Shown piece after piece: positions 15,686 through 24,649 of a stretch of 64,000 nucleotides of DNA. The position numbers and the translations under genes were made by a program. The notes under the pieces were generated by a model. The model was not told where the DNA came from, searched no databases, and was given only the letters and a program-made list of their open reading frames with translations. Origin of the DNA: Rhodanobacter sp. DHB23 (GTDB lineage Bacteria; Pseudomonadota; Gammaproteobacteria; Xanthomonadales; Rhodanobacteraceae); NCBI RefSeq assembly GCF_014842975.1, contig NZ_JACYXK010000027.1, forward strand, positions 1-64,000, in the 5' to 3' direction. How positions within the stretch are numbered: the first letter of the stretch is position 1; the number at the start of each line of letters is the position of its first letter.

Positions 15686-16803
15686 AGCGAATCATGCTCG
15701 CGCGCTGCGCTGCGCTGGCCGCCACGATCCTGTTGCTGGCCGCCTGCGGCGGCAAGGGCGGCAATGACGACGACCAGGGCGGCGACGCCAAGGGCGTGGC
15801 GCTGGTCAGCACGGTGATGCCGGTGCAACAGCGCTTCCACGACAGTGTGGAAGCGTGGGGCAGCGCCACGGCCGATCCGCACCACGCACGCACGATCAGC
15901 CTCGCGCATGGCGGGCAAGTGGTCGCGCTGAAGGTGAGCGCGGGGCAGACCGTGAAGCGCGGCGACGCGCTGCTGTCGATCACGCCCGACCCGACCGCGC
16001 GCAGTGCATACCAGCAGGCGCAGAGCACGCTGACCCTGGCCAGCGGCGAGTTGCAGCGCACCGAGCAGATGGCGGCGCAGCATCTGGCCACGCAGTCCCA
16101 GGTCGCCGCCGCACGCAAGGCCCTGTCCGATGCGCAATCCGCACTCGCGGCGCAGCAGGCGCTGGGCGGCGGCACCGCGCAGGAGACCGTGAGCGCGCCG
16201 GACGATGGCGTGGTCGCCAGCGTGTCGGTGGCGCTGGGCGACCGCTTCGCCGCGAATGCGCCGTTGCTGGGTTTCATGCCCGCACATGCGCTGGTTGCCG
16301 AACTGGGCGTGCAGCCCGACGCCGGCGCGCAGCTGCATGCCGGCATGCCGGTGCAATTGCATGGTGTGTACGGCAATGCCAAGCCCTTCGCCGGCACGTT
16401 GACGATGGTGGGCAGCGCGATCGATCCGCAGACCCACCTGCTGCCGCTGCAGGCGGAGATCGCCGCGGGCGCCGGCGCAACGTTGGTTGCCGGTGCCGCA
16501 CTCGACGCCACGATCCAGAGCGACGACTACACCGCGTGGGCCGTGCCGCGCGCCGCCGTGCTGAACGACGAGCAAGGCGACTACCTGTTCCAGCTCGACC
16601 ACGACAAGGCACATCGCGTGGACGTGCAACTGCGCCAGCCGGAAGGCGACACCGTCGGCGTGCTCGGCAAGCTGGACGCGAAGCTGCCGGTGATCGTGCA
16701 GGGCGCCTACGAAGTGGACGACGGCGCGGCCGTGCGCACTGGCGACGGCAAGGCCAACGACAAGGCCGATGACGGCAAGGCCGCCGGCGAGGGCAAGCCG
16801 TGA
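15682..16803 (+). CDS. RND efflux periplasmic adaptor lipoprotein (MFP)
   Basis: A 373-residue membrane-fusion/adaptor protein linking the inner-membrane pump to the outer-membrane duct. It has a signal peptide with lipobox LAAC (Cys22), then a lipoyl/barrel-sandwich half (SLAHGGQVVALKVSAGQTVKRGDALLSI, quoted only to show G-G-x-V and GQ-V-KGD landmarks), a short alpha-hairpin and a second lipoyl half with VSAPDDGVVASVSVALGD. The beta-barrel follows. The C-terminus is a Lys/Asp/Gly-rich low-complexity tail (about residues 350-373). It overlaps both neighbours by 4 bp, which indicates translational coupling. Confidence 0.9.
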   Translation: MKRIMLARCAALAATILLLAACGGKGGNDDDQGGDAKGVALVSTVMPVQQRFHDSVEAWGSATADPHHARTISLAHGGQVVALKVSAGQTVKRGDALLSITPDPTARSAYQQAQSTLTLASGELQRTEQMAAQHLATQSQVAAARKALSDAQSALAAQQALGGGTAQETVSAPDDGVVASVSVALGDRFAANAPLLGFMPAHALVAELGVQPDAGAQLHAGMPVQLHGVYGNAKPFAGTLTMVGSAIDPQTHLLPLQAEIAAGAGATLVAGAALDATIQSDDYTAWAVPRAAVLNDEQGDYLFQLDHDKAHRVDVQLRQPEGDTVGVLGKLDAKLPVIVQGAYEVDDGAAVRTGDGKANDKADDGKAAGEGKP

Positions 16804-19800
16804 TCGTTGCGCCATCGACGATCACCGGCTGGATGCAGCGGCACCGCCGCTCGCTGCTGTTCCTCGTCTTCATCCTCGCCATGGGCGGCATCCTCGGCGC
16901 GTTCAACCTGCCGGTGTCGCTGTTCCCCGATGTGTCGTTCCCGCGCGTGCGCGTGACGCTGGATGCCGGTGACCAGCCCGCCGACCAGATGGTGGCGATG
17001 GTCACGCGGCCAGTGGAGGAAGCGATCCGCCAGGTGCGTGGTGTGCGCGAGTTGCGCTCCACCACCAGCCGCGGCAGCGCCGAGATCAACATCGGCTTCG
17101 ACTGGGGCGCGGACATGGGGCGCGCCCTGCTCGACGTCGATGCCGCCGTCGGCGAAGTGCTGCCGCACCTGCCGCCGGGCGTGGACGTGCAGGCGATCCG
17201 GCTCGATCCCACCGTGTTCCCCATCCTCGCCTACAGCCTGCGCTCCGACACGCTCACGCCCGCGCAATTGCACGACATCGCCGAGTTCCAGTTGCGCCCG
17301 CTGCTGTCCGGCGTCGCCGGCGTGGCACAGGTGGACGTGCAGGGCGGCGAGGTGGCCGAGTTCCACGTGGACGTGGATGCGCCCAAGCTGCGTGCGCAGG
17401 GCCTCGCGCTGACCGACGTGGAGCACGCGGTGGCGAACGCCGCCACCATCCAGGCCATGGGCCGCCTGCAGGATCACTACAAGCTCTACCTGCTGCTGGC
17501 CGACAACCAGCCGACGACGATCAAGGCGCTGGGCGACATCGTGCTGCGCGCCGATGCGCACGGCGTGCTGCGCCTTTCCGACGTGGCTTCCGTGGTGATG
17601 GACCACGAACCGCAATGGGTGCGCACCACTGCGGATGGCCACGATGCCGTGCTGATGCAGGTGTTCCAGCAACCCGACGGCAACAGCGTGCAGATCGCCA
17701 ACGACGTGAAGCAGCGGCTGGCCGAGTACCAGCGGCAGGCGCCGAAGGGCCTGCACATCGCCAACTGGTACGACCAGACGCAACTGGTGCTGGGCGCGGC
17801 CGGCAGCGTGCGCGACGCGATCCTGATCGGCATCGTGCTGGCGGGGCTGGTGCTGTTCGTGTTCCTGCGCAATGCGCGGGTGATCCTGGTCGCGCTGGTC
17901 GTGGTACCGGCCACGCTGGCAGCCACCGTGCTGCTGCTGACCGTGCTGCACATGAGCTTCAACATGATGACGCTGGGCGGCATGGCGGCCGCGGTGGGCC
18001 TGCTGATCGACGACGTGATCGTGATGCTGGAGCACATCATGCGCCGGCTGCGCGACGGCACGGGGCATGTGCGCGAGCGCATCGCGGGCGCGGCGTGGGA
18101 ATTCACCCGCCCGCTCACCGGCTCCAGCGCGGCCACCGTGGTGATCTTCCTGCCGCTGGCCTTCCTCAGCGGCGTCACCGGCGCGTTCTTCAAGGCGCTG
18201 TCGCTGACCATGGCCAGCGCGCTGGTGATCTCCTGGCTGCTGACCTGGATCGCCGTGCCGTTGCTGGCCGAATGGCTGATCGACGAACGCCACGCTGCGG
18301 AACATCCGCCGAGCCGCTTCTCGCAGCGCATGCTGGCGGGCTACGAACGCACGCTGGGCCGCCTGCTGCAGCGCCCCGCGCTGGTGCTGCTCGGCGTGAT
18401 CCCGCTGCTGCTGGCCGGCGCGCTAGCGTATCGGCAGGTCGGCAGCGGCTTCATGCCACAGATGGATGAAGGCGGCTTCACGCTGGACTACCTCTCGCCA
18501 CCCGGCACCTCGCTGGACGAGACCGATCGCCTGCTGCAGCAGGTCGAAAAGATCATCCGCGCCAACCCCTACGTGGACACCTACTCGCGGCGCACCGGCC
18601 TGCAGCTCGGCGGCGGCCTCACCGAAGCGAACACCGGTGACTTCTTCGTGCGCCTGAAGAACGGTTCACGGCCTTCCACCGCCGACGTGATGGAGCAGAT
18701 CCGCGAACAGGCCGCTGCGCAGGTGCCGGGCCTCGACGTCGACGTCGCGCAGTTGATGGAAGACCTGATCGGCGACCTCACCGAAGTGCCGCAGCCGATC
18801 GAGATCATGCTCTACGGCGACGACGAGGCGCAGCTCGACGACACCGCGAAGAAGGTGGCCGCCGCGATCGGCAAGATCGACGGCATCGCCGAGGTGCACA
18901 ACGGCATCAATCCCGCCGGCGACGCGCTGGACGTGCGCATCGACCCGGTGAAGGCCGGCCTGCTCGGCCTTGATCCGGTGACGGTGGCGCAGCAGGTGTC
19001 GGACGCGATGGCCGGCAACGTGGCCGCGCAGCTGCCGCAGGGGCCGAAGATGATGGGCGTGCGCGTGTGGCTGCCGCCGGCCTCGCGCGCACAGGTGGAG
19101 CAACTCGCCGCCCTGCCGATACGCGCAGCCGACGGCCACATCGTGCCGCTGTCCGAACTCGCCACCATCCGCGCCGTGCAGGGCCAGCCGGAGATCAACC
19201 GCGACAACCTCAAGCGCATGATCGCGGTGACCGCGCGCATCGTGGGCCGCGATCTCGGCTCCACCGCCAACGACGTGAAACAGGTGCTGGCAAAACCCGG
19301 CCTGCTGCCGCCCGGCATGTACCACGAGCTGGGCGGGCTCTATGCGCAGCAGCAGACAGCCTTCCACGACCTGCGCCTGGTAATGCTGGCTGCGATCGCG
19401 CTGGTGTTCGCGCTGCTGCTGTTCCTGTACGAGAGCTTCCGCGTGGCGCTGGCGATCATGGTCGCGCCGCTGCTGGCGCTGGCGGCCGTGTTCGTGGGGC
19501 TGTGGGTCACCGGCATCGAACTGAACATCTCGGCGATGATGGGCATGACGATGATCGTCGGCATCGTCACCGAGCTGGCGATCTTCTGGTTCACCGAACT
19601 GCGCGAAGCCGAACAAGGCATGCCGCTGCACGAGGCGCTGCGCCACGCCGGCCACCACCGCATGCGGCCCATCCTGATGTCCACCATCGCCGCCATCCTC
19701 ACCCTGCTGCCGCTGGCGCTGGCCATCGGCGAAGGCTCGCAGATGCAGCAGCCGCTGGCGGTGGCGATCATCGCCGGCATGCTGGTGCAGGTGCCACTGG

Positions 19801-19868
19801 TGTTGCTGGTGCTGCCGGTGGTCTACTCGGTGCTGCGCAGGTCGTCGAAGAGCGCCGGCCACCCATAG
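16800..19868 (+). CDS. RND efflux transporter permease (AcrB/CzcA superfamily)
   Basis: A 1022-residue proton-driven inner-membrane pump with the 12-TM RND layout: TM1 at about 19-36, a large periplasmic loop, TM2-6 from about 338, a second loop, and TM8-12 near the end. NLPVSLFPDVSFPRV after TM1 is typical. TM4 carries the proton-relay Asp pair D404-D405 (GLLIDDVIVMLE), as in the AcrB/HAE group. In TM10 the position of AcrB Lys940 appears to be Glu925 (VGIVTELAIFWF), which separates it from AcrB. The GTG start at 16800 overlaps the adaptor stop. Substrate is unknown; a metal or small organic compound is possible. Confidence 0.9.
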   Translation: MIVAPSTITGWMQRHRRSLLFLVFILAMGGILGAFNLPVSLFPDVSFPRVRVTLDAGDQPADQMVAMVTRPVEEAIRQVRGVRELRSTTSRGSAEINIGFDWGADMGRALLDVDAAVGEVLPHLPPGVDVQAIRLDPTVFPILAYSLRSDTLTPAQLHDIAEFQLRPLLSGVAGVAQVDVQGGEVAEFHVDVDAPKLRAQGLALTDVEHAVANAATIQAMGRLQDHYKLYLLLADNQPTTIKALGDIVLRADAHGVLRLSDVASVVMDHEPQWVRTTADGHDAVLMQVFQQPDGNSVQIANDVKQRLAEYQRQAPKGLHIANWYDQTQLVLGAAGSVRDAILIGIVLAGLVLFVFLRNARVILVALVVVPATLAATVLLLTVLHMSFNMMTLGGMAAAVGLLIDDVIVMLEHIMRRLRDGTGHVRERIAGAAWEFTRPLTGSSAATVVIFLPLAFLSGVTGAFFKALSLTMASALVISWLLTWIAVPLLAEWLIDERHAAEHPPSRFSQRMLAGYERTLGRLLQRPALVLLGVIPLLLAGALAYRQVGSGFMPQMDEGGFTLDYLSPPGTSLDETDRLLQQVEKIIRANPYVDTYSRRTGLQLGGGLTEANTGDFFVRLKNGSRPSTADVMEQIREQAAAQVPGLDVDVAQLMEDLIGDLTEVPQPIEIMLYGDDEAQLDDTAKKVAAAIGKIDGIAEVHNGINPAGDALDVRIDPVKAGLLGLDPVTVAQQVSDAMAGNVAAQLPQGPKMMGVRVWLPPASRAQVEQLAALPIRAADGHIVPLSELATIRAVQGQPEINRDNLKRMIAVTARIVGRDLGSTANDVKQVLAKPGLLPPGMYHELGGLYAQQQTAFHDLRLVMLAAIALVFALLLFLYESFRVALAIMVAPLLALAAVFVGLWVTGIELNISAMMGMTMIVGIVTELAIFWFTELREAEQGMPLHEALRHAGHHRMRPILMSTIAAILTLLPLALAIGEGSQMQQPLAVAIIAGMLVQVPLVLLVLPVVYSVLRRSSKSAGHP

Positions 19869-19896
19869 GCCATACCCGTTTTGCGGGAGTCCCGCG

Positions 19897-20550
19897 ATGA
19901 ACATCACGATTACCGCCTTTGAACGCTCGCCCGATGGCGGCAAGGGCCTGGCGCGCGACACGCGCGTGCGCTGGGCGCTCGAGGAAACGGGCCAGCCCTA
20001 CGGGGTCCGCCTCGTTTCCTTCGCCGCGATGAAGGAGCCCGCGCATCGGCGCCTGCACCCCTTCGGCCAGATCCCGACCTACGAGGAAGGCGATCTCGTC
20101 CTGTTCGAAACGGGTGCGATCGTGCTGCACATCGCCGAGCGCCATGCGGGCCTGCTGCCTGACGATGCCGGTGCCAGGGCGCGCGCGGTCATGTGGATGT
20201 TCGCCGCGCTCAACACCGTGGAGCCGCCCATCCTCGAACTGCAGACCGCCAAGTTCACGGAAGGCGACAAGCCCTGGACCGCGGAACGCCTGCCGCTCGT
20301 CAAGGACCGCATCCGCCATCGGCTGGGCGAGCTTTCCGTGCGTCTTGGCGATGCCGAGTGGCTAGCCGGCACGTTCAGCGCGGGCGACCTGATGATGGTG
20401 TCGGTGCTGCTCAGGTCGAGACCCTCGGGCATCCTGGACGAATTCCCCAGCCTGGCCGCCTATGTCGCGCGCGGCGAGGCGCGCCCCGCCTACCAGCGGG
20501 CATTCGCCGCCCAGCTCGCGGTCAACGCAGGCCCCTCCCTCGCCGGCTGA
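19897..20550 (+). CDS. Glutathione S-transferase family protein
   Basis: A 217-residue soluble GST. The N-terminal thioredoxin-like domain ends with FGQIPTYEEGDLVLFETGAI, which holds the cis-Pro (IPT) and the E-T/S pair that contact the gamma-glutamyl part of glutathione. The C-terminal helical domain includes EWLAGTFSAGDLMMVSVL, the usual N-capping region with Asp. The family conjugates glutathione to electrophiles or reduces peroxides; the substrate cannot be read here. It follows the RND pump by 28 bp, so it may share its transcript, which would fit a detoxification theme. It converges with the cytochrome genes, 11 bp stop to stop. Confidence 0.88.
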   Translation: MNITITAFERSPDGGKGLARDTRVRWALEETGQPYGVRLVSFAAMKEPAHRRLHPFGQIPTYEEGDLVLFETGAIVLHIAERHAGLLPDDAGARARAVMWMFAALNTVEPPILELQTAKFTEGDKPWTAERLPLVKDRIRHRLGELSVRLGDAEWLAGTFSAGDLMMVSVLLRSRPSGILDEFPSLAAYVARGEARPAYQRAFAAQLAVNAGPSLAG

Positions 20551-20561
20551 CCGGGTTCGGC

Positions 20562-21854
20562 CTAATCCTCCGGCGTATGCCGGTACCTGCCCACGTCCTG
20601 CGGGCTTACCGCGCCCGCGCGGTTGCCCCAGGCATGGCGGATGTAGCTGACCACGGCGGCCACTTCGGTATCGTCGAGTTGCTGCGCATACGGCGGCATG
20701 GAGTACGGCCGCGGGTTGGCGACGGTGCCGGGGGCGAAGCCGCCGAGCAGCACCATGCGGATGGCGTTGATGGCGCCGGGCTCGATCACGGAAACGTTGC
20801 CGTCCAGGGGCGGATAGATGCCGGGCACGCCACGGCCATCCGCACCATGGCAGTCGGCGCAACGCTGCCGATAGACGTCCTTGCCTTGCTGCACTAACTG
20901 GTCGGCGCCGGGTGGCGCAGGTGGTGCGAGCGGTGACGCGCGTGCCGGCAACGCGGACAGGTAATCGGCGATGGCGTGCAGGTCGTCGTCGCCGATGTGC
21001 TGCGTGCTTTGCCGCACCACGTCGGCCATCGGTCCGAAGGCGGCGCCGCGCGCGGACTGGCCGGTCTTGAGCAGGTCGACGATGTCCTGCGCACTCCAGC
21101 CAGCGAGGCCACCATGGGCCTGCGTGGAAAGGTCGGGTGCGTACCAGTGCTGCGCGGGAATCTCGCCGCCGGCGAGGAAGCGGTCCGGCAGGACCGCGCC
21201 CAGCGCGTTGCGCGGCGCGTGGCATTCGTTGCAATGGGCCAGGCCCTGCACGAGGTAGGCACCACGGTTCCATGTGGCCGTCCTTTGCGGATCGGGCTGG
21301 TAGGTGCCTTCACGGAAGTAAAGCGCGCGCCACGCCACCAGCAGGCGGCGCACGCTGTACGGAAACGCCAGCTCGTCCGGCGTGTCCGTGCGATGCACCG
21401 GCGGCAAGGATTGCAGGTAGGCGTAGATCGCCAGCGCATCGTCGCGCGTGAGTCTGGTGTACGAGGTGTACGGGAACGCGGGATACAGCGGCTCGCGCTG
21501 CCGGCCGATGCCGGAGTGCAAGGCCTGCCAGAAATCCTCGAAGCTCCAGTCGCCGAGTCCGGTGGCGGGATCGGGCGTGAGGTTGCCCGTGGCGATGTTG
21601 CCGAACGGCGTCGGCAACAGGCGGCCGCCGGCGTAGGGCACGCCGCCTTGCGCGGTGTGGCAGGCGGCGCAATCGCCGGCGGCGGCAAGCGCCGCGCCGC
21701 GCGCGATCAGCGCCGGATCGCGCAGGCTGGCTTCGCCCACCGCGCTGGCGCTGCGCGGCACCGGCACCTGCCCGAGCGGCCGCAGCAGCCAGCACGCGAG
21801 CAATACCAGCGCCAACAGGATCGCGATCGACAAGACCCGCAGCAACCACTTCAT
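20562..21854 (-). CDS. Triheme cytochrome c, alcohol/gluconate dehydrogenase subunit-like
   Basis: A 430-residue membrane-anchored cytochrome with three CXXCH heme sites: CAACH (62-66), CNECH (208-212) and CADCH (332-336). An N-terminal hydrophobic segment (about 5-25) acts as signal or anchor. The layout matches the cytochrome c subunits of membrane-bound PQQ- or FAD-dependent dehydrogenases, which pass electrons to ubiquinone or a terminal oxidase. Axial methionines such as SMPPYAQ and GPMADV are visible. The ATG at 21852-21854 overlaps the stop of the upstream diheme cytochrome by 4 bp. No dehydrogenase large subunit is present nearby, so the electron donor is unknown. Confidence 0.88.
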   Translation of the reverse strand: MKWLLRVLSIAILLALVLLACWLLRPLGQVPVPRSASAVGEASLRDPALIARGAALAAAGDCAACHTAQGGVPYAGGRLLPTPFGNIATGNLTPDPATGLGDWSFEDFWQALHSGIGRQREPLYPAFPYTSYTRLTRDDALAIYAYLQSLPPVHRTDTPDELAFPYSVRRLLVAWRALYFREGTYQPDPQRTATWNRGAYLVQGLAHCNECHAPRNALGAVLPDRFLAGGEIPAQHWYAPDLSTQAHGGLAGWSAQDIVDLLKTGQSARGAAFGPMADVVRQSTQHIGDDDLHAIADYLSALPARASPLAPPAPPGADQLVQQGKDVYRQRCADCHGADGRGVPGIYPPLDGNVSVIEPGAINAIRMVLLGGFAPGTVANPRPYSMPPYAQQLDDTEVAAVVSYIRHAWGNRAGAVSPQDVGRYRHTPED

Positions 21855-22633
21855 GTGCCTGCTCCATTGCCTGCCAGCACACCGCAATGCAACGGCGGCT
21901 GCACGCTGCCTGCCTCCTGCGCGTGCATGTCGGCGGGCAGTTCGCGACTCGACAGCCACGCCGACACGGCGGTGATGTCGGATGTGCTCAGGCGCCCGGC
22001 CACCTCCGCCATGCAATCCGGCGCCACGGTGGCGCGGGTATGCGTGCGCCACGCGCCGAGCTGGGCGCTGACGTAGTCGTACGGCAGGCCCACGAGGCCG
22101 GGAATGTCCGGCCGCACCCCGGTGAGCTGGCTGCCGTGGCAACGCGCGCACGCGGGAACGCCGCGCGCGGCGTCGCCCTGCGTGACGAGCTGCTCGCCGC
22201 GCCGCAGCGCCTGCGCCGGCACGGGCGGCAAGGGCGAGCGCGCATACGGCACCTGCTGTGCCGCGAAGTATTCGGCGATCTCGCGCAGATAGTCCGGGCT
22301 CAGGCCGCGCACGGTGTATTCCATCGGCGCGTACTGGCGCAGGCCGCCCTGGAAATCCGCGAGCTGCCGCGCCAGATAACCCGCCGGCTTGCCGGCGAGG
22401 CGCGGGAAGAAGCCGCTGCCCGGCGAGCCCTCGCCATGCGTGCCATGGCAGGCGACGCAGGCGGCGATGCGCTGCTGCAAGGTATCCGGCACGGACGGCG
22501 CCGCCGGACTCGAAGCCGCCGCCGGCCCGGCGGCGAACGCCGGCGACAGCAGCAACGACAGGACCAGCACCGGCACGCGGCGGAGGCGGCGTGCGCTGGT
22601 GGCACGCGTGGGACAGGCAAGGGGCGTATCCAT
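21851..22633 (-). CDS. Diheme cytochrome c (c4-like), exported
   Basis: A 260-residue protein with a signal peptide (basic RRLRRV, hydrophobic core, AFA cleavage site near residue 34) and two CXXCH sites, CVACH (59-63) and CARCH (162-166). Two repeated class I domains and segments such as FFPRLAGKPAGYLARQL and IPGLVGLPYDYVSAQL resemble cytochrome c4 and related periplasmic diheme carriers. It is the first gene of a two-gene cytochrome operon and overlaps the triheme gene by 4 bp. The 95-bp gap to the divergent amidase gene probably holds both promoters. It could pass electrons between the triheme protein and a terminal oxidase. Confidence 0.86.
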   Translation of the reverse strand: MDTPLACPTRATSARRLRRVPVLVLSLLLSPAFAAGPAAASSPAAPSVPDTLQQRIAACVACHGTHGEGSPGSGFFPRLAGKPAGYLARQLADFQGGLRQYAPMEYTVRGLSPDYLREIAEYFAAQQVPYARSPLPPVPAQALRRGEQLVTQGDAARGVPACARCHGSQLTGVRPDIPGLVGLPYDYVSAQLGAWRTHTRATVAPDCMAEVAGRLSTSDITAVSAWLSSRELPADMHAQEAGSVQPPLHCGVLAGNGAGT

Positions 22634-22728
22634 CCGCCGAGTATAGGTGCGGCCATCAGCTCCATCGCGGGCGCACGCGGCTATGCTCTGCGTATCGCGA
22701 CGCCATGTCGCAGGTCCCGGGGAATGCC

Positions 22729-24330
22729 ATGACGCGCCGACCGTTCGCCTGTTCGCTGCTCGCCGCCGCCCTGCTCGCCAGCATGCCGCTGGCCGCGCAG
22801 CAGCAGGACGACTATGCCTCCATCGCCCAGCTGCAGCAGCGCATGGACGACGGCAGCCTGAGCAGCAAGACGCTGACGCAGGATTTCCTCGGCCGCATCC
22901 AGCGCATCGACCGGCACGGCCCCGCGCTGCATTCGGTGCTGCAGACCAATCCCGACGCAGTGAAGATCGCCGCCTCGCTCGACGCCAGGCGCAGCAAGCG
23001 GCATGGACCGCTGTACGGCATCCCGGTACTGCTGAAGGACAACATCGATACCGGCGACCGCGAACTGACCACCGCCGGATCGCTGGCACTGGTCGACGCG
23101 CCTGCACCGCACGACGCCACCGTCACCGCGAAGCTGCGCGCGGCCGGCGCGGTGATCCTCGGCAAGGCCAACCTCAGCGAATGGGCCAACTACCGCTCCA
23201 ACCACGCCAGCAGCGGCTGGACCGGCGTGGGCGGGCAGACGAAGAATCCCTATGCGCTGGACCGCAACCCCTGCGGTTCCAGCGCCGGTTCCGCGGCAGC
23301 GGTGGCCGCCGGACTGGCGACCGTGGCGATCGGCAGCGAGACCGACGGCTCCATCATCTGCCCCGCCTCGATGACCGGCCTGGTCGGCATCAAGCCCACG
23401 CTGGGCCTGGTGAGCCGCGCCGGCATCGTGCCGATCAGCGCCAACCAGGACACCGCCGGCCCGATCACGCGCAGCGTGGCCGACGCGGCCGCCCTGCTCT
23501 CGGCGATCGCCGGCAGCGACGCACGCGACCCGGCCACCGTCGACGCCGACAAGCACGCCACCGATTACACGAAATTCCTCGATCCGAACGGCCTGCGCGG
23601 CAAGCGCATCGGCGTGGTGCGCGCGCTGGGCGGCGTCGAGCCGAACGCCGACCGCGTACTCGACGAGGCCATCGCCGCGATGAAGGCGCAGGGCGCGATC
23701 ATCGTCGACCCGGTGCAGCTGCCGCACCTCAACGAGCTCGGCGACGCCGAGTCCACCGTGATGCAGTACGACTTCAAGCACGACATCAACGCCTACCTCG
23801 CCACGCGCACCGGGCTGAAGGTGCACACGCTGGCCGACCTGATCGCGTTCGACAACGCGCACGCCGCCGAAGAGATGCCGTGGTTCGGGCAGGAGCTGTT
23901 CGAGCAGGCCGAGGCGCGCGGCCCGCTCACCGACCCGGCCTATCGCGACGCACTGGCGAAGGCGAAGCAGCTCTCCGGCCCGGAGGGCATCGACGCCGCG
24001 CTGCAATCGCAACACCTCGACGCCCTGCTCGCGCCGTCCTGGGGACCGGCCTTCATGACCGACCTCGTGCTGGGCGACCACGTGGTCAGCGGCGATCCCA
24101 CCATCGGCGGCCCCTCGCAGCCCGCCGCCGTGGCCGGCTATCCCTCGATCACCCTGCCCGCGGGCTGGGCACATGGGCTGCCGGTGGGCATCGTGCTGTT
24201 CGGCGCGAAGTGGAGCGAGCCCACGCTGATCTCCATCGCCTACGGCTTCGAGCAGCACACGCACGCGTGGCAGGCGCCGAAGTTCCTGGACACGGTGGAC
24301 GGCAAGCCGGTGATGGCATCGTCGAAATAG
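22729..24330 (+). CDS. Exported amidase, amidase-signature family
   Basis: A 533-residue Ser-cisSer-Lys hydrolase. A signal peptide (MTRRPF, then a hydrophobic stretch, cleavage after LAA at about residue 23) suggests a periplasmic enzyme. Catalytic residues read from the pattern are Lys103 (PVLLKDNIDT), cis-Ser184/185 (CGSSAGSAAA) and nucleophile Ser208 (GSETDGSI). The family hydrolyses amide bonds in small molecules, peptides or indole-acetamide-type compounds; the specific substrate is unknown. The ATG at 22729 is preferred to an in-frame ATG at 22705 because it gives a clean signal peptide and has GGGGA just upstream. A zinc-ribbon gene follows after 19 bp. Confidence 0.9.
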   Translation: MTRRPFACSLLAAALLASMPLAAQQQDDYASIAQLQQRMDDGSLSSKTLTQDFLGRIQRIDRHGPALHSVLQTNPDAVKIAASLDARRSKRHGPLYGIPVLLKDNIDTGDRELTTAGSLALVDAPAPHDATVTAKLRAAGAVILGKANLSEWANYRSNHASSGWTGVGGQTKNPYALDRNPCGSSAGSAAAVAAGLATVAIGSETDGSIICPASMTGLVGIKPTLGLVSRAGIVPISANQDTAGPITRSVADAAALLSAIAGSDARDPATVDADKHATDYTKFLDPNGLRGKRIGVVRALGGVEPNADRVLDEAIAAMKAQGAIIVDPVQLPHLNELGDAESTVMQYDFKHDINAYLATRTGLKVHTLADLIAFDNAHAAEEMPWFGQELFEQAEARGPLTDPAYRDALAKAKQLSGPEGIDAALQSQHLDALLAPSWGPAFMTDLVLGDHVVSGDPTIGGPSQPAAVAGYPSITLPAGWAHGLPVGIVLFGAKWSEPTLISIAYGFEQHTHAWQAPKFLDTVDGKPVMASSK

Positions 24331-24349
24331 CGAGCAGGAAGCATCCGAC

Positions 24350-24628
24350 GTGGAACGCCAGCCGCATATCCATTGCCCGCTGTGTGCGTGGGAGCCGCGC
24401 CCCGACAACCAGTGGTACTGCTCGCCGGGCGAACCCGGCTCCGGTTGCGGCACGCGCTGGAACACGTTCTGGACCGCCGGCTGCTGCCCCGGCTGCGGGC
24501 ATTACTGGGCGAGGACGCAATGCCTGTCGTGCAAGCAGGCCTCGCCGCACGAGGCCTGGTACCACTTCCCGCCACCCGAAGATGGCCAGATGCGCGAAAC
24601 GAAGGAAGCGCTGGAAACGACGGGCTGA
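24350..24628 (+). CDS. Small cysteine-rich zinc-ribbon protein
   Basis: A 92-residue protein of unknown role with several metal-binding pairs: CPLC (residues 9-12), CSPGEPGSGC, CGTRWNTFW, CPGC and CLSC. These make two probable zinc ribbons with aromatic residues between them. The C-terminus is acidic (EDGQMRETKEALE). It starts with GTG, 19 bp after the amidase stop, and converges with the DAHP synthase gene at 21 bp. Such small ribbons are conserved among related bacteria, but I know no function for this one. Confidence 0.7.
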   Translation: MERQPHIHCPLCAWEPRPDNQWYCSPGEPGSGCGTRWNTFWTAGCCPGCGHYWARTQCLSCKQASPHEAWYHFPPPEDGQMRETKEALETTG

Positions 24629-24649
24629 GCCCACCGTCGCCAACAACGA

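Noticed and set aside
22258-22728. Long N-terminal extension of the amidase frame
   Set aside because: It runs antisense through the diheme cytochrome gene; the ATG at 22729 gives a signal peptide and has a ribosome-binding site.
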